Shown here: positions 43,439-53,825 of the stretch, in pieces
Layout: every line of letters begins with the position of its first letter
Position numbering within the stretch: position 1 is the first letter of the stretch
Assembly (NCBI GenBank): GCA_025765595.1
Contig: JAIVFH010000006.1
Coordinates: forward strand, 186,001-250,000
Source: Obelidium mucronatum
Taxonomy: Eukaryota; Chytridiomycota; Chytridiomycetes; Chytridiales; Chytriomycetaceae
DNA: 64,000 bases
Reading direction: 5' to 3'
Program-made: the position numbers and the translations under genes
The notes under the pieces: model-generated
Told to the model about the DNA's origin: nothing
The model's database searches: none
Seen by the model: only the letters and a program-made list of their open reading frames with translations

Positions 43439-45471
43439 TTACTTGCAGTTGTAGATAAGGTGCTGAATATACACTGACAAAGTATCTGCTCTCTTTGTAT
43501 GAATTTGCACCATGTACCTTTCACCATCCGACAAGTGCTTGGTTGGAGTTTCTTGTACCTTTTCCACAACAACACCAGCCTCAGTAGCCGCCTTCATCAA
43601 TTTTGCAGCCTGTACATCTGCATCATAACTCCCTTTCCCACTTCCAGGAACAAGCTTCTCACGCATCATCCGAATCACTTCCCAATAATCACTGTGACTC
43701 ATACACCGCGCCGTCATGAACACGGGAAACCCATCAACCGCTCCCAACAGCGCCATCACACGATCATGCCACGCCAACGCTGTCCGAAAGTCCCCAAGAA
43801 TCATATAGTTTAGACCTATTGCAAACCAAGCTTCCACAAGGAGCGGGTGGTAAGTCCCAAGATGCCCGTCTTTGAAGATGGAAGGGTCTTCAAAGATGGA
43901 GGACGGGTCTTGTTCAAAGTTTACTGCTCCGGTTGAAGACATGGCGTTATGTGGGAGAGATTTGAACGCGTTGGCGGCTTTGATTGATTCTGCGGTTGCA
44001 AAACCAGGTTGAATGTGGTTGGTGCCCCGTGCTTCCACAGTGGCCGACGGAATCGACATGAGGAAGGCCGAACACGCGTCCTTGGGGGTCTTTATGTTCA
44101 AATCATTGAGCGAAGAAACGAGGACAACGGCACTGTCCATCCTATGCGGCTGCGGAACGGGGGGTTTCTGCTGAATGGCCTTTTCACTAGCCAAATTGTG
44201 TTCAAACGGTTCCAAGGAGTTGCTCAAGTGGGATACAAAGTGAAGATAGTCTCTGATACTCTTTCTAGCCAGTTGCGATACTTGACTCTTTAGCTGGTTG
44301 AAAGAGCCCTTGTAAGAGTTGATTTTCCCAAGCATAACATTACTTGCAACATATGCAGTACTAGGTGTTTGAACGGCCTGCTCATCGGCCATCGGAGATT
44401 TCGCATACTGTTGATTAACTTTATGAATGGCAGTTTCAATCAAACTAACGGCATATTGATGATGAGCGGCTCCACGAAGGAAATAAACTTGCGATTCATA
44501 CAGTACTTCAGGCTTATTATCAAAAGAATCATCATGTTGATGCTGATTGGCGGTCGATTTGTAACCAATCTTTTTGCGATTCTTGAAGGGTTGCTGCAAT
44601 AAATCCTGTTTTTGCTGGTGTTGCTGCATCAACGCCCGTCCTTGTTCAAAAGTCCAAGTCGGATTCTTCTTGCTTAAAGCAATAGCACGCTTAAAATCCC
44701 GCAATGCTTCAGGGAATTCTTGCCTAAATCCGTAGACCATGGCTCGAGAACGATAATAAGCTGCAGTTGAAGGACAGCGCTCGATTAACCAGTCGAGCGT
44801 TTCTGTCGTAGTGTTCTTTGCCAAAGTCCGAGATGGAATCTTTTCGTGAAAGAAACTAACGTAACGAGCATCAATATGATCTGGATCTTTCTTCAAGACT
44901 TTTGCTGCAACATCATCAAGAGCCGACGCACATTGCATCATACAGACAGAGGCAATAATTTCATCTTCTCTATATGCACGAGCCATTTTGGTAACAGCAG
45001 CTTCACGTTTCTTGAAAGCTCTTGTCGAGGCTCCAGGAAGACCGTCTTGGGCAGCCTGTCAATTGTGATTTGAAAGTTAGACTAGACAATTTGCAACGAC
45101 TTTTTGAATTCCCACAAAGCCTAAAGAAACAGACAAAAGTATGAATACAGACCATTGTGGCAGCGACTGCCAATGCGGCAGCCTCGTCAGTCAGCTTCCG
45201 GACCAGTACAAGCGTTTGCAGTGTATGTGGATCCAAAGCAAAGTGCTCGCCAATGATGCCGTTAACACAGTTCTTTGCCGGAGTCGAGCAGTTCAGCAGA
45301 GTGACGGCTTCAAGGATTTCTACTGGCAGGCTTTGCCTGACCAAAAGGCAATCAGTCGTTTGTTTTTTTTGGCAGCTTGGGGACAACTAACCACTGTCCA
45401 TGGTAAGAAGCAATGTACGGCCAGTGTTTGTTTCGGGCAATAATGAGGACATTGTTGGTCTTTGCCGCCAT
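43439..45471 (-). CDS. TPR-like protein of unknown function
   Basis: A short first exon (start at 45471, MAAKTNNVLIIARNKHWPYI), a second exon with LPVEILEAVTLLNC and LTDEAAALAVAA, and a long third exon of about 1.6 kb. The third exon holds helical repeats consistent with TPRs, for example AYYRSRAMVYGFRQEFPEALRDFKRAIALSKKNPTWTFEQGRAL and the late LVEAWFAIGLNYMILGDFRTALAWHDRVM. The segment between is Gln/His-rich. I do not recognise the family. The second exon start resembles an F-box-like helix, but this is too weak to name. No signal peptide or membrane span is seen. Confidence 0.65.
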
Positions 45472-45869
45472 GACGTGAGCTGGTGCCGAAGACAAACAGA
45501 TTTTTAAAAAGTCAAAATCAAAACAAAAAACGTTTTTACAAAAACAAAGGAAACTGTCGCTACATTTACATAACATGTTAGATGGAATTTCATACCGAAG
45601 ATTGAATAGAATATGAAAAGAAATGAGTTATAAGTTTTCCATGTCAAAAGTTCATTTTTATTTTTATTTTCTATGTCAGATCAGAGGTTCGTTTCTCTTT
45701 GATTCGCAACAAGTTAGATATTAAAAAGCGAATATTATTGTTGTTGGCTGTCCGAATGTTGCAGTATTTGGACAAAAAGAAACAAACAAACAAACAAACC
45801 CAAGTACGTATTCGCACCAACGCGTCCCAACACACACACCCCACACCAACCGCCACCAAAACAAACAGG
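45472..45869. other. divergent intergenic region of TPR-like and RhoGAP genes
   Basis: About 400 bp between divergent starts. It is AT-rich, with a (CAAA)n run near 45780-45800 and CA-rich sequence just before the RhoGAP ATG. It should hold both promoters. No other gene is seen. Confidence 0.55.
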
Positions 45870-47049
45870 ATGCTTCTGTCGAACTCGCAGCATCTCGGCA
45901 AAGCCACGAACGCGTCGTCGAACGCGTCGAGCGCACAGCCAAACGGCAAACAGAAGGCGGCGCTGTCGCTGTCGCGGCGCGCGTCGCTCGCGCTGCGCCA
46001 CGGCCACGGCTTCTGCGACGACGGCGACGGCGACGCGCCCGGCGGCGGCGGCGGCGGCAGCGGCAGCGGCGACGACACGACGGGCGGCGAGGTCGTCGCC
46101 GTGCTCGACGCGCCGCGGCTGCACGCGGGCGCCGGCGGCGGCGGCGGCGGCGATGCCGCGGCGGGCTTCAGTCCGCACGAGAACGAAAAGATTGTGCAGC
46201 TGCTGTGCGACTTCGAGGTTGATCAAAACAAACAAAACAAAACAAAAACAACTGCTCTCAAACTAACACATCGCACACAGAGTGGCTTCTCTCTCATGCT
46301 CGACCGCATCAAGCAAAACATGCACAGCTGCAAGGTAGTTCGCGTTTTCTTTTCTTTTTTTTGTACTGGTCGCACTGGCACTGATCCTTGGACGTGTGCG
46401 TGCAGGAAGTTGCTGGCTTCCTAAAGCGAAGAGCTGCCATTGAAGAAGAATACGGTCGTGCAATGACCAAGCTGTCACAAGGAATTCTGAATTCAAAAGC
46501 TGAGGAGGGAAAGAAGGGGTTAGCGTTTTTGTTTTAAAAATTTGGCAAGGCGATGACTGAAAAATGTGGTATTTAGATCTTTCTCCGACGCATGGAGACA
46601 CAGCGTCATGCTCCATGAGCAAGTGGGGGAAAATAGAATCAAGTTTGCTCAAACAGTTAATGCTGTGGCTGATGAAGTTTCTACTCTCCATAAGAATACT
46701 GAAAGGAGTCGGAAACAACTCAAAGAAGCTGGATATAAACATTGGAAAGCTGTCCATGAGTCTGAAAATGCTTTGGAAAAGGTTTTGTAGCTCTTTTTTC
46801 TCCAGAGATTCCACAGTTCTTGTATATTGAATTCGAACCCCTTTGTCTCTTTCCACCGCAGGCAAAAAGCAAGTACGAATCTTGTTCAGAGGACTGGGAG
46901 CGCGCCATTCTCACCAGAGAACAGCTTATTGGAACTGTATCGACCATGATGATGCCAAACTCCAGACCAGGAGGTTTGGCAAAGAGTATCTCCAGCCTGC
47001 AAATTTGGAAACAGGCAACCTCTACTTCAAACCCTGCCAAGGTGTGTGT

Positions 47050-47086
<37 letters not shown>

Positions 47087-48311
47087 TCGCTTTCTTTTAT
47101 TTCTTGACATTGACAAAGAATTTTTTTTCATCAAGGTCCAAAAGCAGGAAGACGACGCCAGGACTCGTGCAGCCATTGCCAACGAAAACTACAAGCAACA
47201 GCTTGCCACAACAAACAATTTGCGTTCAACGTATTTCCAAACCCATCTTCCCAGATTTATTCGGGTGTGTTACATCCTTATTATCCACTGCTTTACTTTC
47301 GTTAAACTTTTAACAAATAGATGCTTCTTGAAACAAACGAGGCTTGTGATCACGGACTTCAAACTCAACTTATTAAGCATGCCAGGGACTTAGAAGACGC
47401 ATTGATGATTGAAGCTGGTACTTTGAGTCCCATTGATCCTGAGAAACTTGGTATTTGCAAGAACAGCATCACTGCAATAGAATAATACTATAATATTTTA
47501 AGACGCTGGAATTGTCAAGACTGTGGAGAACGTGAACAATATCGGAGACTTTGAACAATACATGATGGCTTACTTCCAAAACACCAAGCAGTTACAAAAG
47601 TCGGACTATCAATACTCCCCATATTCAATGGTAATGGCTGTTATTTTAAACCAATATAGTAAAGGACGGAGTCTAACTGTTTGAATTAAAAGTCACCTGA
47701 GGCATTTTTTCTGGCGCATCCAAAGCCAGTCTTTGGTTTAGATCTGACGACCGTAACTGCCAGAGATGATGTTCAAGTTCCAAAAATTGTCGATCGATGC
47801 ATTCAAGCAGTGGAACGGTATGGATTGCATACTCAAGGATTGTATCGTGTATCTGCTGCTCACCATGCAGTTCAAAAATTGCGTTCTGCTCTTGATAAGG
47901 GTGAGCGTGGCTTAATGGCCCTAAACAGTTGGTTCTGAAAAATTCTAAATTCTTTTTATTAGATGATGATAAAGTTAATCTTGATGAGTGGGCGGATGAG
48001 ATTTCTGTTGTTTCATCTGCTTTGAAACTGTACTTTCGTGAACTTCCTGACTCTTTGTTCCCCAAGACCATGTACCATGCGTTCATTGAAGCTGCGAGTT
48101 AGTATAAATTTGTTGAAGTTTTTTTGTTGCTTTTGATTATTTTACTGATGCATCGAAACAGAACTTGAGGATGAGAGATTGAGATTGATAACGATCCATG
48201 AACTCGTAAACCAATTGAACGACGCACATTATTCTACACTTCAAGCATTGATTGGACATTTGCACAAGTTGAGTTTTGTCTTTCTTTTTTGGTTTGAATT
48301 ATTCCCACTTA

Positions 48312-48346
<35 letters not shown>

Positions 48347-48536
48347 TGTACGTGTCACCAGCGTGCAAAGTTTGGAGGCTGAAAATCGCATGGGAATTCA
48401 AAACTTGGCTATTGTGTGGGGTCCCACTTTGATGGATTGCCCAGACGCATCTAGTTTTGACCCAAGTGAATTAAGACTCCAGAGTAGAGTTGTGGAGACA
48501 GTGTTGGCAAACTTCCACCGTATTTTTGAAATGTAG
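45870..48536 (+). CDS. F-BAR plus RhoGAP protein (Rgd1 type)
   Basis: A membrane-curving F-BAR domain followed by a Rho GTPase-activating domain, the Rgd1-like arrangement that links lipid binding to Rho3/Rho4-type GTPase control in yeast. After a Gly-rich leader, the F-BAR part begins GFSLMLDRIKQNM and EVAGFLKRRAAIEEEYGRAMTKL and runs through long helices (ENALEKAKSKYESCSEDWERA). The RhoGAP part contains VPKIVDRCIQAVERYGLHTQGLYRVSA, where the Arg of GLYRVSA is the expected arginine finger, then LKLYFRELPDSLFP and NRMGIQNLAIVWGPTLM. About ten introns, one carrying 36 G and one 32 A in a row. The first 320 bp are extremely GC-rich. No C-terminal domain follows the GAP. Confidence 0.9.
47050..47085 (+). 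repeat. poly(G) run of 36 bases in RhoGAP intron
   Basis: A GT repeat at the 5' splice site passes directly into 36 consecutive G, near the start of an intron that ends at the acceptor before VQKQEDDARTR. Long G runs are rare and can fold into G-quadruplexes; transcription of this strand places the G run in the pre-mRNA. Confidence 0.92.
48313..48344 (+). repeat. poly(A) run of 32 bases close to a 3' splice site
   Basis: The run ends about 17 bp before the acceptor of the last RhoGAP intron, where a pyrimidine tract would be expected. Confidence 0.9.
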
Positions 48537-48608
48537 ATTTATCAGATGGGGTGTTGCTGTGTAAGGAAATTAAATAATAAGAAATAAAATATTTATACTT
48601 TCGATTTT

Positions 48609-49002
48609 ATGTTGCGTCGAACTGTGTCGAACGTGGTGTTACCACTGTCGCGTTGCAGCTTTTACGCAAGCAGTCGCGGATACCGTCTGTCAGCAAAAGA
48701 CGTCAAGAAGGGACTAGTTGTCTCCGTCAAAAACAAGCTCTGGGTCATTCAGGATTTTGCAATGCACTCACAGGGGCGCCAAGGTTCTCACTACAAGGTC
48801 GAATTGCTTCCTTTCGGCAGTGGAGTAGCGGGATCTTCAAGTGGCAAGATTGTTGAACGCTTGTCTCCAGACGATGCGCTAGAAGGTGTTGAGTTGCTTG
48901 CAAGATCCTGTCGAATCATGTACGAATCGGAAGGAGTTATTCATTTTATCGATCAAGAAACTATGGAAGAAGTTGAATGTACTGTTGATAGTTTGGAAGG
49001 TT

Positions 49003-49049
<47 letters not shown>

Positions 49050-49455
49050 ATGGTTTCAAGAAACATTGGGAGGTTCTAACCGTCTCGTATCTCTTCAGGA
49101 GGAGAAACTTCTTTGAAAATGATTACGGAGGATATGGACGTTATCATTCAATCTTTGGAAGACGATCCAAGTCGGGTTGTGTCTGTCAAACTCCCATTGA
49201 GTGGTGTGTACCGTGTCCAACATACTGACCCAAGTCCCTCTATGGTATCGAATGAAGGCAGAGGTATGTATAGTTTTTGTGATTTCGGCTGCCCTTTTTA
49301 ATTTTGGTTGGTCACTTTTTCAATCAGGGACGCGCTTCAAACCTGCAAGGCTAGAAAACGGTATCACTGTAACTGTTCCCGAATTTATTCAAACAGGAGA
49401 ACATATCGTCGTTGGAATTCTTGACTGTAAATATAAAGAACGGGCAAAAAATTGA
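48609..49455 (+). CDS. mitochondrial elongation factor P (EF-P family)
   Basis: A bacterial-type EF-P, expected to help organellar ribosomes through poor peptide-bond formers. The start MLRRTVSNVVLPLSRCSFYAS looks like a mitochondrial presequence. Domain I reads DVKKGLVVSVKNKLWVIQD with the loop SQGRQGSHYKVE, where the Lys modified in E. coli is replaced by Arg or Gln. Domain II follows (ESEGVIHFIDQETMEEVE). Domain III ends with GTRFKPARLENGITVTVPEFIQTGEHIVVG, the family C-terminal block. Three exons; the first intron contains about 40 consecutive T (49009-49048). 72 bp from the RhoGAP stop. Confidence 0.85.
49009..49048 (+). repeat. poly(T) run of about 40 bases in EF-P intron 1
   Basis: Longest homopolymer in the window, between the donor near 48999 and the acceptor near 49099. 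Confidence 0.9.
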
Positions 49456-49600
49456 AACTCTTTTTGAGCGGAAAATAAAAGCTACGAGACTGTTTATGGA
49501 ACAACTCGAAGTTATCTGTTTGAGTGGCCAAATGGCTTTACGGTTTTACCTTCGTTTCTATCAGTTTTAAATCCATCGTTTCAAACCAAAAAAAAAATTG

Positions 49601-52600
49601 ATGAGTGCGCCTCAGAAAGAGGGACACCGTGCCAACTCCAGCGGCGGATCATCGTTGACTGGCGAGGACCGCAAGCGCAGTGGAAGCCTCGGACAGCAGC
49701 AGCAGCCTCAGCCAGCGCCGCCAGGGGTTGTTCCTCACGGCTTTACGGGGTACGCACCTGCTGCCGGTGAGTCTCTTTTGTCTTCACTCTCTGCTCTGCT
49801 GGAGTCTGATCACGGTGAATTGCATGAATGCAGGCGGGATGCCCATGTATTACCCCCAGCAGCAGCAGCAGCAGCAACTGTACCCTTACCCCATGGCTGC
49901 TTATCCCCAGCAGCCACAACAGCAGCAACAGTATCAGCCTTATCCACAGCAGCAACCTCAACTGGTGCAGCAGTATCCAATGCAGTACCAGCAGGGCTAC
50001 CCTGCTCCCCAGAATCAGGTGCCTTTGATCTACCACTCCAACCAGCAGATTCCAATACCATCGCCCATGCAAATGCCCATGCAGATGCCTCTTCGGCCAC
50101 AAGCAGCGCCGTATCCAATGCAGCCGCAAGCCTATCAGGGACCATACGCTGGCTACCCGATGGGCCAGCCCCAAATGATCCAGCAACCACCCACTCGATC
50201 GTCATCGCAGATGCATCAGCAGGCCCAGATGCAACAGCAACAACAGCAGCAAAACTACCAACAGCAGCAGCAGCAGTACCAGCGACTGCCTCCAGCAGCC
50301 AATGGCCTGGCGCTCCAGCCAAAACAGCTGCCTCCGCAAAAACCATTCCCCAATTCCCCTTCAACAGCAAAACCACCGGGCCGCACACCGAGCCCAAGCC
50401 AGCAGGTCGCGTCACAAAACGCATCCGGCGTCCCCATCTCACGTATAAAGAGCCGATCCCCCAGCGTTGCCTCAATGTTTGAACGGCCAACACATGGCGG
50501 AAAGTCTAAAAACAATGGACAGCAGCGGAAGCAGGAAGATGACGATAACGCCAGTATCTCATCCACAACGAGCACGAAAAGCTTCAGCGGGTTCATGAGC
50601 GGTTTCAAGCGGGGGATCATGCGTGGCATTGGTTTGAATGAGGGCAGAAGCGAGTCGGCTTCAAGCATAGACCGGGTCGCGGAACACAGCAGTAATGGGG
50701 CGTCCAATGCTTCGATCGGGACTGTTGCTGAGGTGGAGGGCCAGCCGAAAGGAGAATTGAGTCGCGATGCTGCAACTCGGATCCAACAACAACATCAGCA
50801 GGGAATGGTTCGCGGAATTTATCCAGGCGAGAGTCCCGTCGTGTTGCAACAGCCAAAATACCCTGGTCCACCTCCTGGCTTTTTATCTGCGAATTCATTT
50901 GGTCCCCCTCCAGTGCGTTAATTTTTTAAGATCTTGACCAAGTATGTGTCTAACTTTGAACTTTTTTTCTTTTGCTCTGGTTCAGCCTGTTGTGCCAGTC
51001 CCTTTCGTTGGTCCGATGCCGATGCAATACCCCGGAGCGCCAAATGTTCACCATGTGAATGTTTTACCCACCAAGGTCCGTGTTGTATTCCTTGTTGTTT
51101 CAGGTGTCTGACCTGTTTGTTGTTACAGAATCCACCGTTTGTTCGACCGCCTGTTGACTTTTCGCGACCCCCACCTCCGTTTGTGGCACCCAATAGCGCT
51201 GCTTCGGCGTTGGTCGACCCGATACCCCAATTTCTGGCGGAAAGCAGCACCCAACCGGCTCTCTTTGCCACTCCTGTGTACAGGCCGCCATCTCCGCCGC
51301 AAGACATTCTGCCCAAAGAAGACAATGTTGTTGCTGCAGAATCAAGGGAGGTGGAGACGCCGCAGGAAGCAACCAAGAGCGTTGGGCTGCCAAACCGATT
51401 CTCGTTTGATGGGCGCGAATCGATTGAGGCAAGACCCGTTGCCGTCAAACCCAAGTCAAGCCAGCTGTCTATTGGAGTTTTGTCTGTTTCGCCCGAGCCA
51501 GCTGTATCCTCTGAGCAAGTGGAGAAACCACAGGAAACTGTCTCTCTAGTTGAGGCAGAGCCTTTGTCTGCAAAAGATGCTGCTGCAGATGGCGAGGCAA
51601 CCTCAGACGTCTTGGCAGCAGCGCAGGACAGGGTGTTGGTCACGCGAAGTGCGTCACGCCAGGCCATCAACCGGTCTCTGCAACGTCGATATGTGGAACC
51701 AGAAGATGTTTCCCCTTCTTTGCACCAGAGCTTACTTGCACGCACAAACTCGCTTCTCAACAGCTATCCGGCAGATTCGTCAGTTGGGCTGCCCGCAAGT
51801 CCTCACCGTAGTCCAAGCATTGGCGGGCAGAGCGGCAGCACCACCCGGTCGCTTGACCGCAGCATGGGACGGGGAAAGAAACCACTCTCTGCCAATGGAA
51901 CAATCTCGCGAAGTCCGCTTCCCCCAAGCCCCACTCCGGGAAGCAACAACTTTATCCAAAATATTATGCACGAGGACGTGTTGCAGACACATCGAGATGT
52001 CAGCCATTTGTTTTGGGTGGACGATGCTGTCGTTGGGCCCGACGTGCACCCTGCCAAGCTGCTGGCCGATGCTGAGTCGGCGGTAGCAGCTGGCGGGCAC
52101 CCAGACGATCATCCGGATTTCGGCAGTCTCATGCGGAAGCGGAGCATGCTGAGTAAGATGGGGGATGGGACGGCCAACATCCCCGCAACCGAAGCGAATG
52201 AGGATCTTTTGTTTGCAGAGTCGAGCACGTTGTCTCGCACACGCTCGTTCAAGGAAACGTATGTTGTGATTACGGCCGAGGCTGTTGACAAGGAGGATGG
52301 CTTACTTGGGAAGATTGTTGAAGAGCCTGCGGAGGAGATGCCTAGGACTGATGATCCTGCGACAGCCGTCTCTGTTTTGGCGGCCGCGCTCGATAATGCG
52401 GCCGAGCCGACAGCCAGTGCATCGGTTGTTGAATCAATCACAATTCCTGCTCGCAAATCTTCGGTGCTCAGTGACTCAGTCTTCAACAGTATTTCTGTGT
52501 CTGGAACAGAATCCACTCCCGAATTGCCTGCAGATGAAACACCTTTGCCCACAAGAGTGCCGTCAAGGTCGGCCTCAGTGGAAGCAAAGCCAATTACACC

Positions 52601-53788
52601 CGAACCTATCCCGGCAAGCGAAGACATCGCAATTCAATCAATCTATGACTATTCTGCGTTTTCGTCGCCGCCCATTGTCGTGGAAGATTCCGACGCCCCC
52701 AACACCTCTTCCGATGAATCCGAGATATCCAAGCAACAGCAGCCTGGGTGGACGTGGATGCCGGCGTTTATTTCTGGTCCCAAGACGGAAGAACGCGAGA
52801 TTATGCCGCCTGCTGCTGAACCAATGGAAGAACCTCATCATGAATACTTGTTGCCTGAAACTGCAATGGATCAACGGACATCCAGCATCAGTGAAAACGA
52901 AGAACATTTTGCATGTGAGTTTTATTTTTCTCTGGCGGCGTTGTGTTGTTGGTTTTTTTTTTTTTACTAAATTTTTTTCCCTCCAAAAACAAACAGATCC
53001 AAATCACGATGATCCCCACTTCAATGGATTCCCCCGCTTCCCCCTTCATTTGGAAAAGGCTATTTGTAAGTCATATCTTTTTAATTCGTTCTTTTTTCCT
53101 GATGACCTGGCCCCCTGATGAACAACCTCCAAATTACGCAGACCAACTCTCTCACGCAAAACTTGCCCAACCGCGCCGTCCGCTGATTGAGCAGGTCATG
53201 GTGTCGAACCTGATGCTTTATATCCTCTCTGTCCACGCTGATGTGACTCTTCAGCGCCAAGGACCCCGCAAGAAGCGAGGCAAGAAGAAGAAGGGAAGCA
53301 AGAAACGTAGCAGCAAGCGTTCGCTTGATGGCGACGAAGATGGAGTTGCGGACCACGATGCCGTGAAAGTGGGTCAATTGCCGCACATGATGAATGGTGC
53401 GCCACTTGTTGTGCTTTCAGCATCCGAAAAAGAAATGAAGGACCGGAAACGTGCTAGTGCGGAAGGGATGGATTTGGAGGAATACATGGAGAGGCGGAGA
53501 CGGAGAAGCTCTGCTGCGTCCGACTCGTCGTCCGTTTCATCCAACGGATCGGATTCGTCATGGTCTTCAGCAAATGAATCAGACCGGGACTCTGAATCCG
53601 AGTCTGGATTGGGTTCCTTTTTTGGTGGAAGCAAGAAGGGCAAAAAGGCGTCGAGCGGAGGTGCGATTAACAGCATGGTCAAGGGTTTATCGAAAGTGAT
53701 GGGCCGTAGCATAGGCCGTAAAAAGACGGAGGATGATGATGATGTACCTTTGGGGATTTTGGCTGGGGGGAAATCCGAAAAATTATAA
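49601..53788 (+). CDS. Zds-domain protein (PP2A-Cdc55 regulator family), left copy
   Basis: Zds1/Zds2 in budding yeast bind PP2A-Cdc55 and control mitotic entry and polarity. The start at 49601 leads through a short exon (to 49766) into a Gln/Pro-rich exon from 49834 with many CAG/CAA codons, then a long Ser/Pro-rich exon from about 51130. The Zds C-terminal domain is formed across two introns: FPRFPLHLEKAIYQLSHAKLAQPRRPLIEQVMVSNLMLYIL, close to the conserved LEKAIYRLSHLKLANPRRPL type. A Lys-rich, Ser-rich tail follows, ending GILAGGKSEKL. Estimated length is about 1200 residues. The last 2.2 kb (from at least 51608) are duplicated in inverted form at 61831-64000. Confidence 0.8.
51608..53773. 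repeat. inverted duplication 2, left arm (visible part)
   Basis: Matches 61831-64000 in reverse orientation, including introns, with scattered substitutions. The limit on the spacer side is sharp: sequence agrees through GGK codons and then differs for the last codons (SEKL stop versus PSS stop). The outer limit cannot be seen because the window ends inside the right arm. Confidence 0.93.
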
Positions 53789-53825
53789 ATAAGTTTTTGT
53801 TCTTTATTGCTACCGCTGTCGACTT

